DNA of 64,000 nt from NCBI GenBank assembly GCA_947493035.1, contig CANLOW010000002.1, forward strand, positions 248,001 to 312,000, read 5' to 3'. A program made the translations under genes and the position numbers. Under the pieces are notes generated by a model. It was not told the DNA's origin. It did not search any database and worked only from the letters and a program-made list of their open reading frames with translations. Position 1 is the first letter of the stretch. Each line of letters begins with the position of its first letter. Below are positions 44,401 to 52,713 of this stretch, piece after piece. The DNA is from an uncultured Aquimarina sp. Its GTDB lineage: Bacteria; Bacteroidota; Bacteroidia; Flavobacteriales; Flavobacteriaceae.

Positions 44401-44625
44401 AATTGCCTCTATAGTATAATTACCATCAAAATCAGTAATAGTACCAGCAGTTTTACCTTTGACAGAAATCGCTACTCCTGGCAGAGGAAGTCCATCACCG
44501 TTAACTGTTCCCGAAATCGTTTTAGTTTGCGCTTGCGCTAGAAACAATCCCAAAAAAGCAAACAATGAAAACAATGTCATTTTTAATCGATTACTCGATC
44601 GAATTTTGTTTTTCATAAAATTCAC
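41461..44625 (-). CDS. SusC/RagA-family TonB-linked outer-membrane transporter
   Basis: A 1054-residue TonB-dependent channel. After the signal peptide (ending FLAQAQ) comes a carboxypeptidase-regulatory-like domain (TISGTVNGDGLPLPGVAISV), then a TonB-box/plug region with EEVVLVGYQKQKKSELTGAISSV in parts and a plug with GANSLS and IYGVRASSGVILVTTKRG, and a 22-strand barrel ending in GVQLTF. Met4 at 44616 is an alternative start. It moves oligomers across the outer membrane with the SusD-like partner. No glycoside hydrolase, lyase or peptidase gene accompanies it, so the substrate is not predictable. Confidence 0.95.
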   Translation of the reverse strand: MNFMKNKIRSSNRLKMTLFSLFAFLGLFLAQAQTKTISGTVNGDGLPLPGVAISVKGKTAGTITDFDGNYTIEAITGDVLTFSYTGFTEASRTIGEASTIDVDLVVEVSTLEEVVLVGYQKQKKSELTGAISSVKGEELEKQAVGNFAEALQGQVAGVNVQASSGAPGSKINVQIRGANSLSTSDSQDTNPLAGLDNPLGNSTGPLWVVDGVPLQRDPNLSPSEIQSVEVLKDAASTAIYGVRASSGVILVTTKRGKKGKGKIEFNTYTSINKITSKVPVLNTREAILVDFNFVNNNLFLGDFGSSGVFARNPNAADFQTDWQDFVQNDNAITKNYNVRFSGASEDFNYSLNLDYFDQDGVFIKTSNKRTNLRLNSGFKKGKFNMFASVNLSNSDIDLEPWRLLYGAISTQPYEPNPLNVSQIEGTDGSNNRALQGNLFSALQQTNKRDQFSAGAYVSFAYNWFKGFSTKLNLNANTFQIADKFFEPELRFVNTETGKLTNRRSSSLRDRNGVGNNGSWEFLAEYNNTFSKDHKLSLLAGTTRENKTWTQKNVTIIDGFPDNVFPTRNRSSNRNEAATSETISPQKLISYLGTLGYGYKEKYLLRSNVRYDGSANFSEGNRFDVFYGGSVGWVVSKEGFFQNSDALSFISNLKLRASYGRVGNQNLNSPFETSAQAVVGSNTATDSGRIISQLGNSNLSWETSVSRNLGLDLELYNGAVTFTGELYDVTKEDLLFATNLPLSVGVNPGNNNGPSTILTNIGELTNKGIELSAGYKDIRGDFKWGVNGTFTKNINEITSLGQDASELQGGPVTPGDNRISNDPVTFGRVGESIGSFYLLKTDGLIRNQEELDEYKNLGGEATNAVIGDLRYVDSDGDGEINLDKDRVFMGAGIPDFEVGLNYNMSYKNFDFNMQWFASFGSKVYNGPKALAYDAQTHRDLLYSFNPGTNENSVIPINRGDERSLNYSPLSDLFLEDGDYVRLRNVQLGFSLPNETIKKLGLTKMRIYLAGSNLLTITDYTGFDPEVGGGGLLSRGIDRGFTPVTGSGRIGVQLTF

Positions 44626-44832
44626 AATTAAATTATAATAAATAAATAGTTATAAAGGCTTATAAATAAACCCTTGGTTTTTGAAAAGTAAATATAATGA
44701 TTATCTATTATCCTTTTTCAAAAAACGAACACTATAACATTTTCGTTAATCACATCGTAAATAACTAAAAAAGAAGCGATTAAAAAAACTACTTCTATAA
44801 TTAAACGCTGTTATCTCTAAACACCCTACCAG

Positions 44833-45291
44833 CTAATTAACTAAAATCAACTGATTAGAATGATCTTTTGTCTTTACTTTATCGATAATCTGATCAATTA
44901 TTCCGTTTTCATTAATCACAAATGTTGTACGATGGATACCTTCATATTCTTTACCCATAAACTTCTTTAGCCCCCACACACCATAAGACTTAATAACTTC
45001 TAATTTTTCATCAGCTAACAAGTCGTAGGAAAAACCGTATTTATTCTTAAAGTTTGTTTGTCTTTTTTCAGAATCAGCACTTACCCCTAAAATTTCATAT
45101 CCTAATGACTGAAAACGATCATAATTCTCATTCAAATTACATGCTTCATTTGTACACCCAGGCGTACTTGCCTTAGGATAGAAAAACAAAACTAATTTCT
45201 TACCCAAGAAATTATCTAATGATATAAATTGCCCATCTTGATTCTTTACTGAAAAATTAGGCGCCTTATCACCTACTTTTAATGTCGTCAT
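44833..45291 (-). CDS. bcp: Thioredoxin-dependent thiol peroxidase (BCP/PrxQ type)
   Basis: A 152-residue peroxiredoxin that reduces hydrogen peroxide and organic hydroperoxides. The motif STPGCTNEACNL (about 42-53) holds the peroxidatic and resolving cysteines spaced by four residues, typical of the atypical 2-Cys BCP class. The C-terminal R-x-TFVIN strand is also present. It has no signal peptide, so it acts in the cytoplasm. It is a separate unit downstream of rpsA. Confidence 0.94.
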   Translation of the reverse strand: MTTLKVGDKAPNFSVKNQDGQFISLDNFLGKKLVLFFYPKASTPGCTNEACNLNENYDRFQSLGYEILGVSADSEKRQTNFKNKYGFSYDLLADEKLEVIKSYGVWGLKKFMGKEYEGIHRTTFVINENGIIDQIIDKVKTKDHSNQLILVN

Positions 45292-45399
45292 ATTTTTAAT
45301 AGTATTAAGCAGTCATTACAAAGACTAGTTATTAATCGCTCTTAACTTCAAAACAAGAATACTTATTTCTAGTTTAAAAGCTTTTAAAAAATTACATAA

Positions 45400-45432
45400 A
45401 AAAACGGAGACCTTAAAAAGATCTCCGTTTTA
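45400..45432 (-). terminator. Terminator of rpsA
   Basis: AAAACGGAGA / TCTCCGTTTT stem (loop of about 10 nt) directly after the rpsA stop on the minus strand. Confidence 0.82.
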
Positions 45433-45453
45433 CTATTTAGATGAAATCTATTA

Positions 45454-47262
45454 CTAGTTTCCTCCTTTTTCTAACTTAGCTTTTAATTCAGCTAATGCAT
45501 CGATATCTCCTAAAGTAGATGCTTGGTTGTTAGAAGCTACTTTCTTAGCAGCTTGCTTAACAGCTTTCGCTTCTTCTTCCTTGAAGATCGCAGTATGAGA
45601 AATTACAACTCTCTTAAATTCTTTACTGAATTCAATTACTACGAATTCTGCAGTTTCTCCTTTTCCTAACTTAGATCCATCTTCTTTCTCTAAGTGACGA
45701 CCCGGAGCAAATGCCTGAACATCTTCGTTTACATTAACAGTACCTCCCTTATCAGAAACTTCTTCTAATGCTAATGTATGCTTAGAACCTACTGCAAATT
45801 CAGTCTCATACTTATCCCATGGATTAGTTTCAGTTTGTTTGTGACCTAAACTTAACTTACGTCCTTCAACATCTAATTCTAATACCACAACATCAAGCTT
45901 ATCACCTACAGCACAGAAGTCTGATGGGTGCTTCACTTTCTTAGTCCAAGAAAGATCTGAGATATAAATTAATCCATCAATACCTTCTTCTAATTCTACA
46001 AACACACCAAAGTTAGTAAAGTTTCTTACTGTACCTGTGTGACGAGAACCTACTGGGTATTTAGAAGTAATATCAGTCCAAGGATCTGGAGTCAATTGCT
46101 TGATACCTAAAGACATCTTACGCTCTTCACGATCTAATGTCAATACTACCGCTTCTACTTCATCTCCAACTTTCACGAAGTCTTGCGCAGAACGCAAGTG
46201 AGTTGACCAAGACATTTCACTAACGTGAACTAATCCTTCTACTCCTTCTTCTACTTCGATAAACGCACCATAATCAGCGATCACAACTACTTTACCTTTT
46301 ACTTTATCACCAACTTTCAACTCACCATCAAGCGCTTCCCAAGGGTGTTGTTTCAATTGCTTCAATCCTAACTGAATTCTTGTCTTACCTTCGTCGAAGT
46401 CTAAGATTACAACGTTTAGCTTCTGATCAAGCTCAACGATTTCGTTAGGATGATTGATACGAGACCAAGAAAGATCTGTAATATGAACTAATCCATCTAC
46501 ACCTCCAAGATCAACGAATACTCCGTAAGAAGTGATATTCTTAACAACCCCTTCAAGTACTTGACCTTTTTCAAGCTGCCCAATAATCTCCTTCTTTTGC
46601 TCTTCGATATCCGCTTCAATAAGTGCTTTATGCGAAACAACAACGTTTTTAAATTCATGGTTAATCTTAACTACCTTGAATTCCATTGTTTTGTTTACAT
46701 AAACATCGTAATCACGGATTGGCTTCACATCAATTTGAGAACCTGGTAAGAACGCTTCGATACCGAATACGTCTACGATCATACCTCCTTTTGTACGACA
46801 CTTCACGAAACCATTAACAATCTCACCTGTTTCATGTGCATTGTTAACTCTTTCCCATGCCTTGATTACACGAGCTTTTCTATGAGAAAGTACTAACTGA
46901 CCTGTTGCGTCTTCACGAACATCAATTAAAACTTCTACTTTATCACCAACCTTTAAATCTGGATTGTAACGGAATTCATTTAATGAAATAACCCCTTCAG
47001 ACTTAGCGTTGATATCGATAATAGCATCTCTATCAGTAATATTAATTACAGTACCAGAAACTACTTCATTACTTAAAGTATCTACAAAGTTTTCAGCTAC
47101 TAGCTTTTCAAACTCAGCTAATTGGTCATCTTCGATAGGATCGATTCCTTCTTCGTAGTTATGCCAGTTAAAATCTTTAAGGAATTGAGCAGGATCCACC
47201 TTTGGAGTTTCGGTAACTGCTTCAGCAACTTGTGCCTCTGTGTTTTTTGTTTCTTCAGACAT
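45454..47262 (-). CDS. rpsA: 30S ribosomal protein S1
   Basis: A 602-residue RNA-binding protein that helps place mRNA on the ribosome. Five or six S1 (OB-fold) motifs are visible in order. The best are around GVVKNITSYGVFVDLGG, GKVVVIADYGAFIEVE and GTVRNFTNFGVFVELEEG, each followed by GLVHITDLSW-like ends. The N-terminal 30 residues are acidic and Glu/Thr-rich. It is full length for a Bacteroidota S1. A good promoter precedes it, with a 5' leader of about 105 nt that could be used for autoregulation. Confidence 0.96.
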   Translation of the reverse strand: MSEETKNTEAQVAEAVTETPKVDPAQFLKDFNWHNYEEGIDPIEDDQLAEFEKLVAENFVDTLSNEVVSGTVINITDRDAIIDINAKSEGVISLNEFRYNPDLKVGDKVEVLIDVREDATGQLVLSHRKARVIKAWERVNNAHETGEIVNGFVKCRTKGGMIVDVFGIEAFLPGSQIDVKPIRDYDVYVNKTMEFKVVKINHEFKNVVVSHKALIEADIEEQKKEIIGQLEKGQVLEGVVKNITSYGVFVDLGGVDGLVHITDLSWSRINHPNEIVELDQKLNVVILDFDEGKTRIQLGLKQLKQHPWEALDGELKVGDKVKGKVVVIADYGAFIEVEEGVEGLVHVSEMSWSTHLRSAQDFVKVGDEVEAVVLTLDREERKMSLGIKQLTPDPWTDITSKYPVGSRHTGTVRNFTNFGVFVELEEGIDGLIYISDLSWTKKVKHPSDFCAVGDKLDVVVLELDVEGRKLSLGHKQTETNPWDKYETEFAVGSKHTLALEEVSDKGGTVNVNEDVQAFAPGRHLEKEDGSKLGKGETAEFVVIEFSKEFKRVVISHTAIFKEEEAKAVKQAAKKVASNNQASTLGDIDALAELKAKLEKGGN

Positions 47263-47374
47263 TGTGAAGATAAAATTTGTATTCTGCTTTATCAGGACTT
47301 ATTAAGGAATAAAACAAAAGTGTTTAAACTATTTATAAATCAATCTACTAAATCCTTTTCCGTAAATTGGAGTG

Positions 47375-47405
47375 CAAAATTACAATATTTATAATAAAGT
47401 ACAAA
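47375..47405 (-). promoter_or_regulatory. Promoter of rpsA
   Basis: On the minus strand, TTTG is followed after exactly 19 nt by TAATTTTG (47375-47382), matching the Bacteroidota consensus. TAATTTTGCA boxes recur before gltB and zwf, suggesting the same housekeeping promoter class. Confidence 0.78.
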
Positions 47406-47781
47406 GTATTGAGTAAAGAGTATTAAGACCTGTTTTTTTGATGTTGCTACTCGCAGCCAAGTATGATGATTTAAAATAAAGGCTGAGCAAGAAATCAACA
47501 AGCAAATGACTTGTATTAATTAAAGTTCTGATTTGAAAGTCACAAAGCTGGAGTTAATTGGTCTTATGCTGGTTGTTTGATGCTTTACATTAGTAGAGTT
47601 ATTTTATATAGCTTTTGAAAAACTTTCATTGATATGTGTTCCTGAGTTTAGAATTTATTTTTGAATAGAATAAGTAACTCTTAATGGGTGTAAAAAGCAC
47701 TATCAACAGAAACGAAAATATTCTAATTTGACTATAAACAAATCTATGCACTAATTACTTTGTACTCTGTACTGTGCCAGC
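47406..47781. other. Gene-poor stretch bounded by an inverted repeat
   Basis: About 375 bp without a supportable gene, between the rpsA promoter and the end of pcm. AGTACAAAGTATTGAG (about 47399-47413) and its inverted relative ATTACTTTGTACT (47754-47766) face each other across the interval, so it could be a small non-autonomous element or a chance pair; see findings. Confidence 0.45.
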
Positions 47782-48429
47782 TCAATTCTTATCCTCTAAA
47801 AGTGGTACAAATTTAAACTCTCCAAAAGTTTTCTTTTTAAATGTCTTTTCATCTACACGTATATACATGTGCATAATTTGTGTTTCACCAGCCCCTACAG
47901 GAATAATAAGCTTACCACCTACTCTTAATTGTGAAAGCAACGGCTTAGGAACAAAAGGAGCACCAGCAGTAACAATAATACCGTCAAATGGAGCTTCTAC
48001 TTCTAATCCTTTATAACCATCACCAAAAATAAGTTGTTTAGGCAAATAATTTAATTGTTGAAGTTTCTTTTTTGCAAACTTAAAGAGCTCCTGCTGACGC
48101 TCTATAGAATACACCTGTACTCCCATTTCACACAAAACCGCAGTTTGATATCCACAACCTGTACCTATCTCTAACACTTTACTTCCCTGACCACACTCTA
48201 ATGCCTGAGATTGAAAAGCTACGGTATAAGGATGAGAAATTGTTTGGGCAGCCCCTATAGGAAAGGCCTTATTTTGATATGCATGACTCTCAAAAGCTGG
48301 ATCAATAAATAAATGTCTTGGTACTTGACTTATAGCATTCAATACATCTTGAGAATGAATTTCTTTTTCTCTCAATAGACTTACTAATCTATTTCTCATC
48401 CCCTGATGCCTAAACGTATCTTTCTCCAT
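47782..48429 (-). CDS. pcm: Protein-L-isoaspartate O-methyltransferase
   Basis: A 215-residue cytoplasmic repair enzyme that methylates isoaspartyl residues formed by protein ageing. Motif I for S-adenosylmethionine is VLEIGTGCGYQTAVL (about 80-94), with ISHPYTVAF ahead of it and DGIIVTAGAP after it, as in the PIMT family. It has the normal length and no signal peptide. It stands alone on the minus strand, with 180 bp to the next gene. Confidence 0.94.
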   Translation of the reverse strand: MEKDTFRHQGMRNRLVSLLREKEIHSQDVLNAISQVPRHLFIDPAFESHAYQNKAFPIGAAQTISHPYTVAFQSQALECGQGSKVLEIGTGCGYQTAVLCEMGVQVYSIERQQELFKFAKKKLQQLNYLPKQLIFGDGYKGLEVEAPFDGIIVTAGAPFVPKPLLSQLRVGGKLIIPVGAGETQIMHMYIRVDEKTFKKKTFGEFKFVPLLEDKN

Positions 48430-48609
48430 TAAAAACCTTAATTAACATGAACAAATTTAAGAATGAGAAATTAATAGCTACATTTTAATCAGTTCTTTTT
48501 TTTAACAAAAGAACACCTATTTAAAACAAAAAAACAGCCCAATAGATAAAACATAATAACAATTGCATAGAATACTAATAGTAAGATCTTTTAGGGAATT
48601 CATCAATAT

Positions 48610-49002
48610 CTACAAATCATTTTCCAATATAGCCTTAATATTAGGCTTGAAATAATTCGGGCCTTTCATCACTTTTCCATCTTCACGATATATTGGTTTC
48701 CCATCTTCGCCTAATTTACTCATATTACTACGTTGAATTTCTTCAAATACTTCTTCAATCTTATGTTGCATCCCATGTTCTATAATAGTCCCGCATAAAA
48801 TATAGAGCATATCTCCTAACGCATCTGCTACTTCTACCAAATCATTATTATTAGCAGCTTCAAAATACTCTTCATTTTCTTCTTTCATTAATTCGAAGCG
48901 TAATGTATTTTTCTTACTCCCTAAATCAGCGATAGGCTTTTCTTTGTAGCCTATATTGTATACCCTATGAAACTCTTTTACTGCCTCTATTTTATCTTTC
49001 AT
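48610..49002 (-). CDS. MazG-like nucleotide pyrophosphohydrolase
   Basis: A protein of about 130 residues, all helical, with the metal-binding pattern EENEEYFEA and EVADALGDMLYIL, typical of MazG/PRA-PH-like NTP pyrophosphohydrolases that remove unwanted nucleotides. The start is taken at 49002 (MKDKIEAVKEFH), since the upstream ATG at 49023 adds only MLNLIYK, which is not conserved-looking. It is divergent from the small membrane protein gene. Confidence 0.85.
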   Translation of the reverse strand: MKDKIEAVKEFHRVYNIGYKEKPIADLGSKKNTLRFELMKEENEEYFEAANNNDLVEVADALGDMLYILCGTIIEHGMQHKIEEVFEEIQRSNMSKLGEDGKPIYREDGKVMKGPNYFKPNIKAILENDL

Positions 49003-49121
49003 CTTGTAAATTAAATTTAACAACTCCCTAATAAAAAAATTCTAATTGAATTTTACAACTTAAAGTTTAGACATAAACTAAATATTTAAGAAGCACTACA
49101 TATTATCTTTGTAGAAAAAAA

Positions 49122-49310
49122 ATGTTTAGCAAAGGACAAATTATTTTCTCAATCTTTTTTATTATCGCATTCATCGTTATCATGATTATTACTTACAAAA
49201 AAGATAAAAAAACTCATAACAAACACTACAAAGGAAGTAAATGGATCGTCTTATTTTTTATACTATTTGTGGGATTTCTTTTTGGACTGAAAAAATATCT
49301 TAACTTTTAA
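49122..49310 (+). CDS. Small two-helix membrane protein (62 aa)
   Basis: It has hydrophobic helices at about 7-26 and 42-58 separated by a strongly basic loop (KKDKKTHNKHYKG). A TATCTTTG box resembling the -7 promoter element ends about 12 bp before the ATG. No function is recognised. Such proteins are common and conserved in this family, and the compact promoter supports it being real. Confidence 0.65.
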   Translation: MFSKGQIIFSIFFIIAFIVIMIITYKKDKKTHNKHYKGSKWIVLFFILFVGFLFGLKKYLNF

Positions 49311-49684
49311 ATAAAGTCATTGCGTATTATAACACTCAAAAGACTTAAACAACTTCACCTAAGATAAACCTTACTTAACAATAAATTAATGTTTTTCAAA
49401 CACCAATAAAATCATAACCAATTTAAAACAAAGGCTTTAGCAGATAATAATTAAATATTTTTACTAAAAAAGTACAAAAACCTCACAAATCTTTAAAAAA
49501 GTAACATTAAATATTAATATATAAGGTAAAATATATCTTCTTACACTATAAATCTTGCGAATCCCTTAAAAATACTTAGTTTTTAAGATATTATTTTGGT
49601 CGCTAAACTCGATTAAGCTACTTTTGAACGTAAATTAAGTAGAAATACTTACTTTAAATTGTTATTTAACTATTAACTATTATT
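49311..49684. other. Long leader region before the porin gene
   Basis: A 374-bp AT-rich gap with no gene. A good promoter is at 49594-49626: TTTTG, then 20 nt, then TACTTTTG. Transcription would start near 49633, giving a leader of about 52 nt. Nothing is recognised in the first 280 bp. Confidence 0.6.
49594..49626 (+). promoter_or_regulatory. Promoter of the porin gene
   Basis: TTTTG (49594-49598), a 20-nt spacer and TACTTTTG (49619-49626) fit the Bacteroidota consensus TTTG-N17/23-TAnnTTTG. Confidence 0.75.
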
Positions 49685-50788
49685 ATGAAAAAAAACTTCT
49701 TTAAAGGTGCTGCTATTGCAGCTATGGCTTTTGCAGGCTTAACTGCTACGGCTCAGGAAGAGTCTAAAGGAATTGAATTAAGCGGATCTGTTGATGCTTA
49801 TTTTCGTGCTAACATCAATGGAAAAAATGGATCTCAATCTGTTGCTCCTTCTACTTCATTTGCAAATGCTGATGGTTTTGCTTTAGGTATGGCAAATTTA
49901 ATCGCTTCTAAAAAAGTAGGTAAAGTTGGTTTTGTTGCTGACTTGGTATTTGGACCAAGAGGTGCAGCTGCTGTTGACGGAGAAGGTTCTACAAACATCG
50001 TAAACCAGTTATTTGTAACTTATGATGCTTCTGATGCTGTAACATTAACTTTTGGTAATTTCAACACATTCTTAGGATACGAGGTTATTTCTCCAACTGG
50101 TAATTTTAACTACTCTACATCTTACATGTTTTCTAATGGACCATTTTCACATACTGGTTTAAAGGCTGATTTTGCTTTAGATGATAACTGGTCTTTAATG
50201 GCTGCTATTATGAATCAAACAGATAATACTTTTACTAATTTAAATGGTAAGTATACTGGAGGATTACAATTAGGATATTCTGCTGATTCAGGTAGTGCTT
50301 ATTTAAACTTCACATACGGAAGAAATTCTGCTTCAGCTGATGATATTAACAAGGAAGCAGGAGCACTTGTAATAAACCCTGAAGAGAATGCTGCTATTTC
50401 AGCAGAAGAGAATACTTTTCAAGTTGATTTAACTACTGGATGGGATTTGACAGATGATTTTTATTTAGGATTTAATGGTACTTACCAAGATACTGATGGA
50501 TCTGGATTTTATGGTGTAGCTTTATATCCACAATATGCATTCTCTGATACTTTTTCATTAGGAGGTAGAGGTGAATATTTCACTTTATTTGCTGATGGTG
50601 GTGAAGATGATTCAGTATTTGCTGCTACACTAACTGGTTCTATTACTCAAGGAAATTTGACTATTAAGCCAGAAATCAGAGCTGATTTTGATAATACTCC
50701 TTCTGGTTTAAACACTTTTGTAGATGGTGATGGTGAGAATTCTGATAACTTATTCTCTTTTGTAGTTGGAGCAATCTATTCTTTCTAA
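49685..50788 (+). CDS. Outer-membrane beta-barrel porin (BBP2/OmpL-like)
   Basis: A 367-residue protein with a signal peptide (about 1-23, ending TATAQ), a first strand with GIELSGSVDAYFRANING and many amphipathic strands. It ends in Phe (SFVVGAIYSF), which is typical of outer-membrane barrels recognised by BamA. The VGKVGFVADLVFGPRG and FGNFNTFLGYEVI elements fit putative porins of the BBP2 group. It has its own strong promoter and terminator and probably high expression. The substrate is unknown. Confidence 0.83.
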   Translation: MKKNFFKGAAIAAMAFAGLTATAQEESKGIELSGSVDAYFRANINGKNGSQSVAPSTSFANADGFALGMANLIASKKVGKVGFVADLVFGPRGAAAVDGEGSTNIVNQLFVTYDASDAVTLTFGNFNTFLGYEVISPTGNFNYSTSYMFSNGPFSHTGLKADFALDDNWSLMAAIMNQTDNTFTNLNGKYTGGLQLGYSADSGSAYLNFTYGRNSASADDINKEAGALVINPEENAAISAEENTFQVDLTTGWDLTDDFYLGFNGTYQDTDGSGFYGVALYPQYAFSDTFSLGGRGEYFTLFADGGEDDSVFAATLTGSITQGNLTIKPEIRADFDNTPSGLNTFVDGDGENSDNLFSFVVGAIYSF

Positions 50789-50812
50789 TCACTTAGAAAA
50801 ACACATAATATT

Positions 50813-50842
50813 AAAAACCAGCGCATAGCGCTGGTTTTTTGT
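50813..50842 (+). terminator. Terminator of the porin gene
   Basis: AAAACCAGCGC / GCGCTGGTTTT with a 4-nt loop, followed by TTGTTTT. Confidence 0.92.
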
Positions 50843-50854
50843 TTTATAACAGTT

Positions 50855-51571
50855 TTATCTAGGTACTTCAATAAACAATAGCCTGCTAGTTATTATAGAC
50901 CTTATTTCTACTTGATTTTGATCCGTATCAATACCTAAAGCGTCTTTATCAAAAAGCTCATTAGCCTCAATAAGTACATTACCCTCAATAACGAATACAT
51001 AGACAAGGCTATTATGACTTCTTTGTTTGTATAGCAAGCTAATTCCTTTTTCTATAATGGCCATATCAAAATAAACATCTTGATAGACCCATAATCCCTC
51101 TCCTTTCTCAGTAAATGGCTTTACGATGTTTATCCATTTATTTTTTATAGTAAAATCAAAAGCTTTTTGATCGTATCGAGGTGTTACATTTACTTTATTT
51201 GGGAATACCCAGATTTGTATAATATTGACTATCTCATCTTCACTAGCATTATACTCACTATGTTGTATTCCGCTACCAGCGCTCATTACTTGTACTTCGC
51301 CCGTCTGTATAATAGATTCATGACCTAAAGAATCTTTATGAGCCAATTGTCCACTTAATGGAATGGTAATAATCTCCATATTACGATGAGCATGTGTCCC
51401 AAACCCTTTCGTTGGCTGTATAATATCATCATTTAAAACCCTTAACTTTCCATAAGACTCTCTATTAGGATCGAAAAACTGACCAAAACTAAAACTATAC
51501 TTAGCTTTTAGCCAACCAAATTCTGCACTACCCCTTGTACTCGATGGGTAAAAAATATAGTTATTATTCAT
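50855..51571 (-). CDS. Pirin-family protein
   Basis: A 238-residue cupin-fold protein. The motif FGTHAHRNMEIITI (about 57-70) with EVQVMSAGSGIQHSEYN (about 90-106) contains the metal-binding His and Glu residues of the pirin/YhhW family, some of which oxidise quercetin. The real role in bacteria is often unknown. It is divergent from a small hydrolase gene. Confidence 0.88.
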   Translation of the reverse strand: MNNNYIFYPSSTRGSAEFGWLKAKYSFSFGQFFDPNRESYGKLRVLNDDIIQPTKGFGTHAHRNMEIITIPLSGQLAHKDSLGHESIIQTGEVQVMSAGSGIQHSEYNASEDEIVNIIQIWVFPNKVNVTPRYDQKAFDFTIKNKWINIVKPFTEKGEGLWVYQDVYFDMAIIEKGISLLYKQRSHNSLVYVFVIEGNVLIEANELFDKDALGIDTDQNQVEIRSIITSRLLFIEVPR

Positions 51572-51639
51572 ATATGTTTATTTGTTAAATTAAACTAAAG
51601 CTGTTTTATTCAAATAGTATTTAATAATAGTTTAGCAGT

Positions 51640-52308
51640 ATGACTGAAAAAGATAAAAAAATACACATTTATTGTGTCCCTGGGCTTGGTGCAAGTACAT
51701 CTATCTTCGAATACATAAAACTGCCTGATATTTTTCAACTTCACTTTATACCTTGGAAAATACCTGATAAAGAAGATACATTAGAAAGTTATGCTTCTAA
51801 AATGTGTAATGAGATCAAGCATGACAATTCAATTCTCTTAGGAGTCTCTTTTGGAGGAATTATGGTACAGGAAATGAGTAAAATTGTAAATACTCATAAA
51901 ATTATAGTTATATCTAGTGTTAAAAGTAAATATGAACTCCCCAAAAGACTACAATTAGTTAGAGATACTAAACTATATAAACTATTACCTACTGCTTTAT
52001 TTGAAAAAGTAAATGGCTGGGAACAATTTTTCTTTGGTGAAACCAATAAAAAAATCGCTAAAGTCTATGAGAAATATCTTAATGTGATGAATAAACAATA
52101 TTTAGACTGGGCTATCGAAAATGTGTTATGCTGGCAACAAGAAAAGCCTTTACCAAATACGATACACATACACGGCACTAAAGATCACGTATTTCCAGTA
52201 GAGAACATTAATAATTGTATTCTTATTTCAAATGCTACGCATGCTGCCATTTTAAGACGATCAAAATGGTTTAATGAACATTTACCTGAGATTTTACAGG
52301 ATAAGTAA
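51640..52308 (+). CDS. Alpha/beta hydrolase-like protein
   Basis: A 222-residue protein with the nucleophile elbow GVSFGG (Ser about 70), a possible acid at GTKDHVFP (Asp about 186) and a His at NATHAAIL (about 204), so a full catalytic triad is conceivable. The N-terminal CVPGLGAS is an oxyanion-like loop. It has no signal peptide. It is smaller than most alpha/beta hydrolases; the substrate is unknown. Confidence 0.78.
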   Translation: MTEKDKKIHIYCVPGLGASTSIFEYIKLPDIFQLHFIPWKIPDKEDTLESYASKMCNEIKHDNSILLGVSFGGIMVQEMSKIVNTHKIIVISSVKSKYELPKRLQLVRDTKLYKLLPTALFEKVNGWEQFFFGETNKKIAKVYEKYLNVMNKQYLDWAIENVLCWQQEKPLPNTIHIHGTKDHVFPVENINNCILISNATHAAILRRSKWFNEHLPEILQDK

Positions 52309-52713
52309 CTTAATTGCCATACTTAAAGAGATTTCTTCCTACAAAGCAATAACGATTGGTTTGTCAACACCTTTTTGAATTAATCCACAAAACAGACAAT
52401 AGCCTCAATGCAAGTTTATTATCAATTTATCTGAAATTTAATTTCATTCCAAACTTTAGCATATATGTATATCCGCAATTAGTAATATTATAAAAGTTTC
52501 GCCATTCCTTGCTTGATAAGAAATCCCATCCTACTGATTTATAAATCTTTAATGAGATCCTGAAACGAGTTTAGGATGACATAATTCTTATTATTAGTGA
52601 TTATGGATATTCAAATTAGCATATAACTTCTAGGAGTACAAACAAAATCACGAAACATAAAAACTAATATTTAGCGAATTTTATCGTTATCTCTAAATTA
52701 TAAAAACAATATC
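52309..52713. other. Intergenic gap with dispersed-type hairpin
   Basis: A 405-bp region with no supportable gene. It contains a hairpin ATCCTGAAAC-ga-GTTTAGGAT (52557-52577), a sequence type that I associate with dispersed repeats in several bacterial groups. No further structure was recognised. Confidence 0.45.

Noticed and set aside
34216..44625. A full polysaccharide utilisation locus
   Set aside because: No carbohydrate-active enzyme or regulator is present, so only the uptake part can be claimed.
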